A stretch of 64,000 nt of DNA from an uncultured Clostridia bacterium (GTDB lineage: Bacteria; Bacillota; Clostridia; TANB77; CAG-465). Made by a program: the position numbers and the translations under genes. Below, in pieces: positions 42,012 to 49,347 of the stretch. The stretch's first letter is position 1. Each line of letters opens with the position of its first letter. The notes beneath the pieces are model-generated. The model worked only from the letters and a program-made list of their open reading frames with translations. It ran no database searches and was not told where the DNA came from. Location of the stretch: positions 1-64,000 of the forward strand of contig CAKPOO010000007.1 in NCBI GenBank assembly GCA_934169925.1, read 5' to 3'.

Positions 42012-42536
42012 ATAAAATTAAAATATAAGGATATAAATGAAATTTTTAATATTTATAGTATAGAAGAGGATCACGTTATTTTAAAAGATCAAAATAGTTT
42101 TTTTCATATTTATTTTATCAAAGTTTTACCAACTTTAATTTTAAATTCAAATGATTTTTTCTTAAATAATCTATCAATCAGTTATATGGAATTTTTAAAA
42201 AATATCAATTACAATTTTCAAATAATAGTGCAAAATAGGAAGTTAAATACCGAAAAATATATAAGAAGTTTAAATAAAAATATAAATAATAATTGTAAAA
42301 ATTTTAGTTTAAAAAATGAGTATTTAAATGATGTAAAAAATAAAATAGAATCTGAAAATATAAATGTGCAAGATTTTTATTTTGCTTTTAAATTTGAAAA
42401 TAAAATAGATAGTAAAGGGTTTATCAGTAAATTAAAACATATAGAAAATATCGGAAGTAAAATGTCGCTTGTTACTGGTAAAAACAATATATTAAGTATA
42501 ATAAATAGAGGAATTAATAAAGAAGATTTTCTATGA
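42012..42536 (+). CDS. VirB4 N-terminal-domain-like protein, probable AUA start
   Basis: The open frame runs from 42012 although the first ATG is only at 42186. A perfect AGGAGGTG (42000-42007) lies 6 bases from its GGAGG core to ATA at 42012, giving a 174-residue product starting MKLKYKDINEIFNIYSIEEDHVILKD. The layout (a short beta strand pair, a hydrophobic HIYFIKVLPTLIL, then FLKNINYNFQIIVQNRKLNTEKYI and a helix) resembles the N-terminal domain of VirB4/TraE-type ATPases. Its stop overlaps the ATPase gene by 4 bases, so the two chains may form one split VirB4. Confidence 0.7.
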   Translation: MKLKYKDINEIFNIYSIEEDHVILKDQNSFFHIYFIKVLPTLILNSNDFFLNNLSISYMEFLKNINYNFQIIVQNRKLNTEKYIRSLNKNINNNCKNFSLKNEYLNDVKNKIESENINVQDFYFAFKFENKIDSKGFISKLKHIENIGSKMSLVTGKNNILSIINRGINKEDFL

Positions 42537-44290
42537 TTTATAATGAACAAAATAACTTTTTGAAAATTCCAGAAATTATTGATAATACTCATTATAATTA
42601 TTTAAAAGTAGATAATTTATACATAAAGTCTTTAATAATTAATAGTTATAAAAAATATATCGATTTTAATGAGTTATCTAAAATATTGCCACAAAATATA
42701 AAATATGATTTAGCAATAAGTGTAAAAAAAGTTAATCTAAGTAAAATATTAAAAGATTTAACTTATAAAATAGGTAGTACATATAACGAAATAAAGGCAC
42801 AAAATAATAATCAAATTGATTTTAATTTAATGAACGAAAGCAAAGATGAGGCAATTGAACTTAGAAAGAAGATTCAAATTGATAATGAAGAAGTATATGA
42901 TGTAAAGTTGATTTTTACTTTTTTTAATTCAAACTTAGATATTTTAGAAAAAGAAATATCTTTTTTTCAAAATAAAATTTATTCAAAAGGTTTTAATTCA
43001 AATATTACTAATTTTAGACATCTTGATTTTTATCTAAAAACTTTACCAATATGTAAAGAAAATAAAATTTTATCAAAATTTAATAATGCTAAGTTTACAA
43101 CTAGTTCCCTTATAAATCTCATTCCTAATATAACAAACAGTATTTTTGATGAAAATGGAATAATTTTAGGATATAACAATAAAGATAATAGACTTTGTTG
43201 TATAGATTTTTTCAATAAAAAATATAGTAATTCAAATATTTGTATACTTGGAAGTAGTGGTGCTGGAAAGTCTTTTTTTACTAAAATGATGATTTTAAAA
43301 AATCATTTTAATGGTATAAAACAGTATGTTTTTGATATTGAAAATGAATATAAAAATATTACTTTAAATTTAAATCAAAAATATGTTGATTTTGAGGGAT
43401 TAAAAGAAAAATTTAATATTTTTGAATTCTTTAAAAAAGATTTAGAAGATAAAGAAAATTTTTTTAAAATTAAAATTGAAAATATAGTAAATTTTATAAA
43501 ATTATTTGTAAATATAACAAAATCACAAGAAATTGAGTTATTAACTTCAATTGAAAATATGTATGAAGATTTTGGCATTAGTAAAAATTATGAATCACTA
43601 TTTAAAGTAAATAGTAATGAGAGAATTTTGTTTAAAGAAGAAATATTAAGTAAAGATAAATTTCCAATTTTTGATGATTTATTAAAATATATAAAAAATC
43701 AAAAAATGATAAACAGTATAAAAGAAAAAATAATAGATAAATATCCATTTTTCAATGGTATTACTACTATTAATGATGAAAATTTAATTACGTTTAAATT
43801 ATCTAATTTAAAAGATATAGAGTTAGTAAAGATTGTTATGTTTATATTTGGTTATTTAGAAAAATATAAGGAAACTTCAAATCATAATTATTATATTTAT
43901 ATTGATGAAGTGTGGAAATATATAACGCTTGATGAAAAAATAGAAACTGAAATTGTTAATTTATATAAAACAATAAGAAAGACAAATGGTGGTATTGTTA
44001 CTATAACGCAAGATATATCAGATTTTTTCAATTTTGAAGATTGCAAATATGGAAAGATAATATTAAATAATTCAAATTTTAAATTCATTTTTAAAATAGA
44101 ATATGCTGACATGAAAATATTAAGAAATTTAAGTTTTTTTGATGATAATATAAAACAGATAAATGGGCTAAATAAAGGTGAATGTATTTTAGGAATAGGA
44201 GAAAATAGTATGAATTTAAAAATAAAAGTAAGTGAATATGAAAAAAAGATAATGGAGGAGGTATATGATGATAGTAACAGCTTTAGCTAA
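42533..44290 (+). CDS. VirB4-like AAA+ ATPase
   Basis: VirB4 ATPases power type IV secretion and conjugation. The 585-residue protein has Walker A GSSGAGKS (240-247), the VFDIENEYK motif typical of the VirB4/TraG-like core (265-273), Walker B IYIDEVW (455-461) and ITQD (491-494). The 230 residues ahead of the ATPase match the VirB4 middle part, with the rest encoded by the preceding gene. It overlaps both neighbours (4 bases upstream, 26 downstream), so the genes are translationally coupled. No relaxase or coupling protein is nearby. Confidence 0.85.
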   Translation: MIYNEQNNFLKIPEIIDNTHYNYLKVDNLYIKSLIINSYKKYIDFNELSKILPQNIKYDLAISVKKVNLSKILKDLTYKIGSTYNEIKAQNNNQIDFNLMNESKDEAIELRKKIQIDNEEVYDVKLIFTFFNSNLDILEKEISFFQNKIYSKGFNSNITNFRHLDFYLKTLPICKENKILSKFNNAKFTTSSLINLIPNITNSIFDENGIILGYNNKDNRLCCIDFFNKKYSNSNICILGSSGAGKSFFTKMMILKNHFNGIKQYVFDIENEYKNITLNLNQKYVDFEGLKEKFNIFEFFKKDLEDKENFFKIKIENIVNFIKLFVNITKSQEIELLTSIENMYEDFGISKNYESLFKVNSNERILFKEEILSKDKFPIFDDLLKYIKNQKMINSIKEKIIDKYPFFNGITTINDENLITFKLSNLKDIELVKIVMFIFGYLEKYKETSNHNYYIYIDEVWKYITLDEKIETEIVNLYKTIRKTNGGIVTITQDISDFFNFEDCKYGKIILNNSNFKFIFKIEYADMKILRNLSFFDDNIKQINGLNKGECILGIGENSMNLKIKVSEYEKKIMEEVYDDSNSFS

Positions 44291-45464
44291 TTCATATGTA
44301 AAAAATGAATTAGAAAAAAGATATGAAAATGTATATAAGTTTGATTTACAAACAAAAGAAGAAACTTTAGAATTTTTAAATATAAAAGAAGAAGAAATTA
44401 CGCTTATAACAAAAGAAAATTTGGATGGTAATTTAGATGGAATAATGTATGTAAAGCAGATAAAATTAGTAAAACCTGATGCAAAAATTATATATATAGT
44501 GAGCAATCTAGATAATGAGAAAAAGAAATTTTTATTTGCTAATGAGATATTTAACATTTTAGAAGAAAAAAGTTTAAGTTTAGAAAATATAATTGAATGT
44601 ATAGATGAAGATAATAAAGTTATATATAAATATAGTAATGATGTTTTAAATGAAGAAGCAATAGATTATAACACTAATGTTATAACAAAAAAAATAATTT
44701 CAATATACGGTACAAGTGGAGCTGGAAAGTCTTATGTTTCAAGTATTATATCAAAAAATATAGCTCAAGATTTAAATATTAATGTAACCTTACTTGATAT
44801 GGATTTACAAAATCCGTCAATAGATATATATAATAATTTAGAAGTAAATAATAATGGGATTAATGAAATGGTTGATGATGTTGATAAAAAAATAGAAATA
44901 TCTAGTAATATTGAAAAATATATGATTAATGATAAAAATAATAAAAAATTATGGTATATTACCAATAATACTACTATTTTTGATATACAAAATAAGTTAT
45001 CTAATAAATATTATAATAAAATTTATAATAGTGTTAGTGAAAAATCAGATTATACTGTAATTGATTTACCATCATCGCCTTTTTTAGATGTAGTTCCGTA
45101 TACACTTAGTGTATCAGATTATATATTTTTCGTTGTAAATGCAAATTATGTTAGTATAAGACAAGCTAAAAAATATTTAGATCTTATAACAAAATTATGG
45201 GGAATATCTAAAGATTGTATAAAAATAATCATAAATAAGGTAAATAAAAATTCATTAACTCTAACACAAATTAAATCTTTATTTAATAGTTATGAAATTG
45301 TACTTGAAATACCATATATTCAAAATGTTGAATTAAATGTAAATACAAGTTTTACAAAGAATATTTCAAATATTAATATGGAGAAAGTATATAAAAATTT
45401 AGGTATTGATTTTAAGCAAAAAAGTAATAATTTATTATTTAAGTTAATTGGTGTGAATAAATGA
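44265..45464 (+). CDS. TadZ/CpaE-like MinD-family ATPase
   Basis: TadZ/CpaE proteins position Tad secretion machines at the membrane. The 399-residue protein has an N-terminal pseudo-receiver-like domain (1-110), a linker, and a ParA/MinD ATPase domain with P-loop YGTSGAGKS (148-156), VTLLDMDLQNPSID and the Walker B VIDLPSSPFLD. The first lysine of the deviant Walker A (KGGxxGKS) is absent. An N-terminal ATG-rich start GGAGGAGGTATATG fits. It overlaps the VirB4-like gene and the CpaF gene (ATGA). Confidence 0.8.
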   Translation: MMIVTALANSYVKNELEKRYENVYKFDLQTKEETLEFLNIKEEEITLITKENLDGNLDGIMYVKQIKLVKPDAKIIYIVSNLDNEKKKFLFANEIFNILEEKSLSLENIIECIDEDNKVIYKYSNDVLNEEAIDYNTNVITKKIISIYGTSGAGKSYVSSIISKNIAQDLNINVTLLDMDLQNPSIDIYNNLEVNNNGINEMVDDVDKKIEISSNIEKYMINDKNNKKLWYITNNTTIFDIQNKLSNKYYNKIYNSVSEKSDYTVIDLPSSPFLDVVPYTLSVSDYIFFVVNANYVSIRQAKKYLDLITKLWGISKDCIKIIINKVNKNSLTLTQIKSLFNSYEIVLEIPYIQNVELNVNTSFTKNISNINMEKVYKNLGIDFKQKSNNLLFKLIGVNK

Positions 45465-46642
45465 TAATAAATATGTTTAAAAATGAATGTAAAACACAAG
45501 AGTATAAAAATAATATTTCACCAAAAATGATGGTAAATAAAGATATTTCCATAAAAGAATTAAAAAAATTTGTTATTAAAAACTATCTTGACTTTCTCCA
45601 AAAAAATGCAAAGGAAGAATTAAAAATTAAAATTAGTGAATATTTGATTAATGAATTATCGTTCGAGAGTGATAAAGCAAATGAAAAAATCGATATTTTA
45701 TTTGATGAAATGTTTGGATATGGATTTTTACAAAAATATATTGAAAATAAAAATGTATCTGATATAAGAGTAGTTAGATATGATTTAATATATATAAAAG
45801 AAATTGGAAAATGGAAAAAAGTAGAGGATAAGTTTGAAAATAGTGAAGAATTTAATGAATTTTTAAGATATTGTGCTATTAAAAATGGTGCTAAAATTAA
45901 CCATGATGTTCCAATAATAGTAGTGAGTGATAAATATTTTAATTTAAGAATTGAAATTGGAATAGAACCTGTAAATGTGAATAGTTCTAGTTTAGTAATA
46001 AGAATACATAGAAGTGAAAATAAATCTTTAGAAATTCTTTTTGTATGTGAAAATATGTTAGATGCTGATTCTTATAAAATTATAAATTCTGCTATTATCC
46101 AAAAAAATAACATCATAATTTCTGGTAAAGGTGGTAGTGGAAAGACGACATTATTAAGATCTATTATAAAAAGTTTGCCTGATAATATTTCAATATCTAT
46201 AAATGAAGAAACAGCAGAACTTAATATTACTGGAAAAAACATTATTCAAAGAGAAATACTGCAAAACAGAGAAAATAAAATAGGTTTAGAAAAATTAATG
46301 CAACATAGTCTTGTGATGTCAAATGATGTTATTGTAGTAGGAGAAATGAAAGGATCAGAAACTTCAGTATTTATAGATGCAATATCAACCGGTCATATTG
46401 GTTATGCTACTGTTCATTCTGATAATTGTGAAAATACTTTAACAAGACTTATAACCTTATTTAAAAGAGATGTAAGAGCTCAAAGTTATAAAGAAAAATT
46501 TATAAGTCAAATTTTAGCAAGCAGTATAGATTATATAATATATATGGAAAATTATTCTGTTTATCAAATTTGTAAAATATCTTTCGATAAAAAAAGTGAA
46601 AAAGCAATAATTGAAAGTATATATAAGAAAGGAGAATTGTAG
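45461..46642 (+). CDS. CpaF/TadA-type (VirB11-like) secretion ATPase
   Basis: CpaF/TadA ATPases drive Tad pili and type II-like secretion. The 393-residue protein has the N-terminal domain with SDIRVV..YIKEIGKWKKVE, Walker A GKGGSGKTT (222-230), an Asp box INEETAEL, Walker B DVIVVGEMKG and the His box TGHIGYATVHSDN, then the arginine-rich TRLITLFKRD. Start is the ATG at 45461 overlapping the previous stop. It is the clearest family member of this locus. Confidence 0.9.
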   Translation: MIINMFKNECKTQEYKNNISPKMMVNKDISIKELKKFVIKNYLDFLQKNAKEELKIKISEYLINELSFESDKANEKIDILFDEMFGYGFLQKYIENKNVSDIRVVRYDLIYIKEIGKWKKVEDKFENSEEFNEFLRYCAIKNGAKINHDVPIIVVSDKYFNLRIEIGIEPVNVNSSSLVIRIHRSENKSLEILFVCENMLDADSYKIINSAIIQKNNIIISGKGGSGKTTLLRSIIKSLPDNISISINEETAELNITGKNIIQREILQNRENKIGLEKLMQHSLVMSNDVIVVGEMKGSETSVFIDAISTGHIGYATVHSDNCENTLTRLITLFKRDVRAQSYKEKFISQILASSIDYIIYMENYSVYQICKISFDKKSEKAIIESIYKKGEL

Positions 46643-46646
46643 TTTA

Positions 46647-47534
46647 ATGGTAGTTATTAGTGTTATTTTTATTGCATTTATAGTAATTTATACATTTATA
46701 TTTTTTAAAAATGAAAGTTTAAAAAAGTACAACATACATATTAAAAAAAATAATAAAATTATAAATAATAAATTATATTTAAATTTAGTAAAGTACATAG
46801 ATTTCTTTATTTTAAAGAATGACCTAAAAATAAGCAAGAAAAAAGCAATCTTTTTATTTTTTCTAATTTCTAAAATATTTTTCTTCTTTTCTTTTGTAAT
46901 AAGCATGAATTTTTTTAAAGTATTTTTTTCATCTTTAATTTTATCTTTATATACTTTTTTTGTTCCATATGTTATTTTAAAATTTAAGTATTACAAAAAT
47001 AGAAATGAAATTTATGATGAAATTCCAAATTTTTTAGTAAGTTTAAAAAATTATACTAAAGTTAATAACGATATAATCTATGCATTAAATAATGTAAATG
47101 CAGATAAAAAATTAAAAAGATATATTGATAAATTTAACGTATCAATAAAAAATGGTCTTAGTGTATATACTGGATTTGAAAATTTAAAAAAAGATTTAAA
47201 TATACCGAAATTTACTGAATTAATTGTTACTTTTCAAAGTTGCTATATAAGTGGTGGAGATTATAATTTTATTTTAGAAAAGTATATTAATTTGTTTAAT
47301 AAGTTTAATATTCAAAAAGAAAAAGAAGAACAAGAAAATATTACTTCAGTTTTAATATTAATAGTAATGATTGTAATAAATATTTTGATATTTTTATTTT
47401 TTATTAAGTCAAATGAAGTGTATTACAAAATAATTTATACAACAATGATTGGAAGAATTATATTAGATTTAAACATTCTTACTTATTTTTTTGTATTTAG
47501 AATTATGTTTAAATTGAAATTTAGGGAGGATTAA
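46647..47534 (+). CDS. TadB-like integral membrane platform protein
   Basis: TadB/TadC proteins form the inner-membrane platform turned by CpaF. The 295-residue protein has an N-terminal helix (1-20), two central helices (about 70-110), a cytoplasmic T2SSF-like region with YDEIPNFLVSLKNYTKVNND and GLSVYTGFENLKKDL and SCYISGGDYNFILEKYI, and two C-terminal helices. Only one such protein is present whereas canonical Tad loci have two. ATG at 46647 with AGGAGA a little distant; a TTG frame from 46611 overlaps cpaF. Confidence 0.75.
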   Translation: MVVISVIFIAFIVIYTFIFFKNESLKKYNIHIKKNNKIINNKLYLNLVKYIDFFILKNDLKISKKKAIFLFFLISKIFFFFSFVISMNFFKVFFSSLILSLYTFFVPYVILKFKYYKNRNEIYDEIPNFLVSLKNYTKVNNDIIYALNNVNADKKLKRYIDKFNVSIKNGLSVYTGFENLKKDLNIPKFTELIVTFQSCYISGGDYNFILEKYINLFNKFNIQKEKEEQENITSVLILIVMIVINILIFLFFIKSNEVYYKIIYTTMIGRIILDLNILTYFFVFRIMFKLKFRED

Positions 47535-47535
47535 A

Positions 47536-48258
47536 ATGGAAATAGCAGAAAAAATAGAGTTAGAAAATAATATAAATAATGAAAATAAAATTGAGATTGA
47601 AAATAATATATCTGAATTTTCAAAGATAGTAGGAAATGTTGTACTTTCTGCTGGTAAGTATGTTATGAAGTCTTTGAATTTAGATAATAATAATAAAATA
47701 TATGTTCAAGAGTTAGTAGATGAGTTAAGAAGAAAAGATTTTAAACAAGTTGTAAAAACTGCTTTAAATGCAAGTATTAATGATGGAATAGAAGTATCAA
47801 AAATAGGTAAAGAAAAATTAGTAGATATTAATACTTTGAAGAATGTTTCTTTAAAAGGAGGTCTAAATGTACTACTTTCTGCTGGTGTTGATATTGTTAT
47901 GAATAAATTTTTGAAAAATAATTTATTAGGTAATATTATGAAAAAATTTGTAGTAGATTTGAAAAATTTCATTATGAATAAAGGATTTGATAGAAAGATT
48001 GAAAATTTTGTTGATAAATTAAAAACAAAAGTAACTAAATTTAATGAACTATGTACTCAGTGGTATAAAAGTTATGAAAATCTTGATATATCAAAGATAA
48101 ATGAAGTTGAAGAGAAAATAAAAAATTATTCTTCTAAGGTATCAGATAATGCAAATTGTGTAAATGAAGCAAATATAATATCTAATATGACAAAATTGGT
48201 AAATACAACTCAAAAAAAATTAACAGATTTTCAAATGCAATTATGTCAGACAATATAA
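47536..48258 (+). CDS. Hypothetical 240-aa protein at the end of the VirB4/Tad-like operon
   Basis: Unrecognised. It starts one base after the TadB-like stop with GGGAGG in the previous gene. The N-terminus is an acidic Asn/Glu-rich stretch (1-30), followed by amphipathic helices: SKIVGNVVLSAGKYVMKSL, KQVVKTALNASINDGIEVSKIG, and GGLNVLLSAGVDIVMNKFLKNN. The two LSAG-containing blocks (about 35-55 and 105-125) look like internal repeats and could be membrane-interacting. The C-terminal half is helical, coiled-coil-like and has Cys at 172, 219 and 237. It could be an effector, a substrate or a structural part of the machine; nothing proves which. Confidence 0.6.
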   Translation: MEIAEKIELENNINNENKIEIENNISEFSKIVGNVVLSAGKYVMKSLNLDNNNKIYVQELVDELRRKDFKQVVKTALNASINDGIEVSKIGKEKLVDINTLKNVSLKGGLNVLLSAGVDIVMNKFLKNNLLGNIMKKFVVDLKNFIMNKGFDRKIENFVDKLKTKVTKFNELCTQWYKSYENLDISKINEVEEKIKNYSSKVSDNANCVNEANIISNMTKLVNTTQKKLTDFQMQLCQTI

Positions 48259-48264
48259 AATGTA

Positions 48265-48293
48265 TTTACTATTTTTATCATTAATGATATAAT
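48265..48293 (+). promoter_or_regulatory. ylbF-family gene promoter
   Basis: TTTACT (48265-48270), a 17-base spacer and TATAAT (48288-48293), followed by a GGTGA ribosome-binding site. It marks the end of the upstream operon. Confidence 0.75.
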
Positions 48294-48312
48294 CGTTCAA
48301 GGTGATTTAAAA

Positions 48313-48651
48313 ATGAATTTTAACGATAAATTAAATGATATGGTAGAGGCATTAAAAGAACAACCAGAATATAAAGAATATATGAGCTTAAAATCAAAAA
48401 TAAAATTAGATAGTAAAATATATGATTTATTAAAAGAATTTAAAGAAAAAGAGAAATTATTGCATATGGATTATATTAATGGTAATGATGTAGATAAGAA
48501 TAAAAAATCTGAAATGGAGAATTTATATTCTATAATTATTCAAAATGAAGATGCAAGAAATTTGTTACAAAATGAGATGAAAATCAATTATATGCTTGCA
48601 GATGTAAACAAAAAAATAGCTGATGCAATAAAAGAGATAGTTGAGTTTTAG
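48313..48651 (+). CDS. YlbF/YmcA-family protein
   Basis: YlbF, YmcA and YaaT form a cytoplasmic complex that in Bacillus acts with RNase Y and influences sporulation, competence and biofilm. The 112-residue all-helical protein has the family layout (EYKEYMSLKSKIKLDSKIYDLLKEFKEKEK, long coiled helices, ADVNKKIADAIKEIVEF). It could be either YlbF or a relative. It is coupled to the next gene (TAG overlapping). Confidence 0.85.
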   Translation: MNFNDKLNDMVEALKEQPEYKEYMSLKSKIKLDSKIYDLLKEFKEKEKLLHMDYINGNDVDKNKKSEMENLYSIIIQNEDARNLLQNEMKINYMLADVNKKIADAIKEIVEF

Positions 48652-48652
48652 T

Positions 48653-49255
48653 ATGAGATGTGTAGATGATATATATGAAAAATATACAAATAAGGATATA
48701 ATTGAAAAGTTATTAAAAATAACCAAAAACAAAACTACAAAGATTGTTATTGATGAAGATATTAAAGGTAATTATTATACTTTCTTTAACAATACAATTT
48801 ATATTGGAAAAGATATTCAAAATATTAAAGATAAATTTGAAGATAAAGTAAATTCTTTGATTGTGATGGCACATGAGGTGATTCATTCAACTCAAAATAA
48901 AAAGATACATATTTTAAATTTTGTGTTTTCTAATATTTATTTTTTATGTGTTGCACTTTCTTTTATAATTTCTTTATTTTTTAATAATGTTGATAGTAGC
49001 ATATTTATAATTATTTGTTTTATTAGTTTATTTTTTTCTTTGTTTTTTAGGCAGTACTTAGAGCTAGATGCAATTATTAATTCCGAAAAATTATTTTTAA
49101 AATTTTTAGATAATGAAAGTATAAATTTAAAAGAAAATGAAAAAAAGATAGTAAATAAGAATATAAAAATTGCAGCAGTTCTTTCTTTTTTTACAAATTC
49201 ATACAAAAAAATAATTTTATTTTTTATTATGTGTTTATTTATAAAATTTATATAA
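48653..49255 (+). CDS. Membrane metalloprotease-like protein (HEVIH)
   Basis: The 200-residue protein has a cytoplasmic/soluble N-domain with HEVIH (74-78), a zincin motif, followed by hydrophobic segments (about 88-105, 108-128) and one near the C-terminus (180-200). It resembles small membrane zinc peptidases of the neutral metallopeptidase/YugP type, but a third zinc ligand is only suggested by YLELDAI (about 132-138). It begins one base after the ylbF-family stop. ATG at 48653 has no strong ribosome-binding site; coupled translation is likely. Confidence 0.65.
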   Translation: MRCVDDIYEKYTNKDIIEKLLKITKNKTTKIVIDEDIKGNYYTFFNNTIYIGKDIQNIKDKFEDKVNSLIVMAHEVIHSTQNKKIHILNFVFSNIYFLCVALSFIISLFFNNVDSSIFIIICFISLFFSLFFRQYLELDAIINSEKLFLKFLDNESINLKENEKKIVNKNIKIAAVLSFFTNSYKKIILFFIMCLFIKFI

Positions 49256-49256
49256 T

Positions 49257-49297
49257 TAAAAAGGTGATATTATGCAAATGTAATATTGCCTTTTTTC
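49257..49297 (+). terminator. Terminator after the HEVIH gene
   Basis: A 15-base interrupted stem (49257-49271 with 49281-49295) ends in a T run, starting at the stop codon. Confidence 0.8.
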
Positions 49298-49326
49298 TTG
49301 AATTTTAGCTTTTCATATGATAAAAT
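49298..49326 (+). promoter_or_regulatory. Promoter of the polysaccharide cluster
   Basis: TTGAAT (49298-49303), a 17-base spacer and TAAAAT (49321-49326), 22 bases before the polymerase start. Confidence 0.7.
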
Positions 49327-49347
49327 TCGGACAGAGGTTATATATAT

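Noticed and set aside
42012..48258. Interpretation as an integrative conjugative element
   Set aside because: No relaxase, coupling protein, integrase, excisionase or att-like repeats seen nearby; base composition and codon use match surrounding genes.
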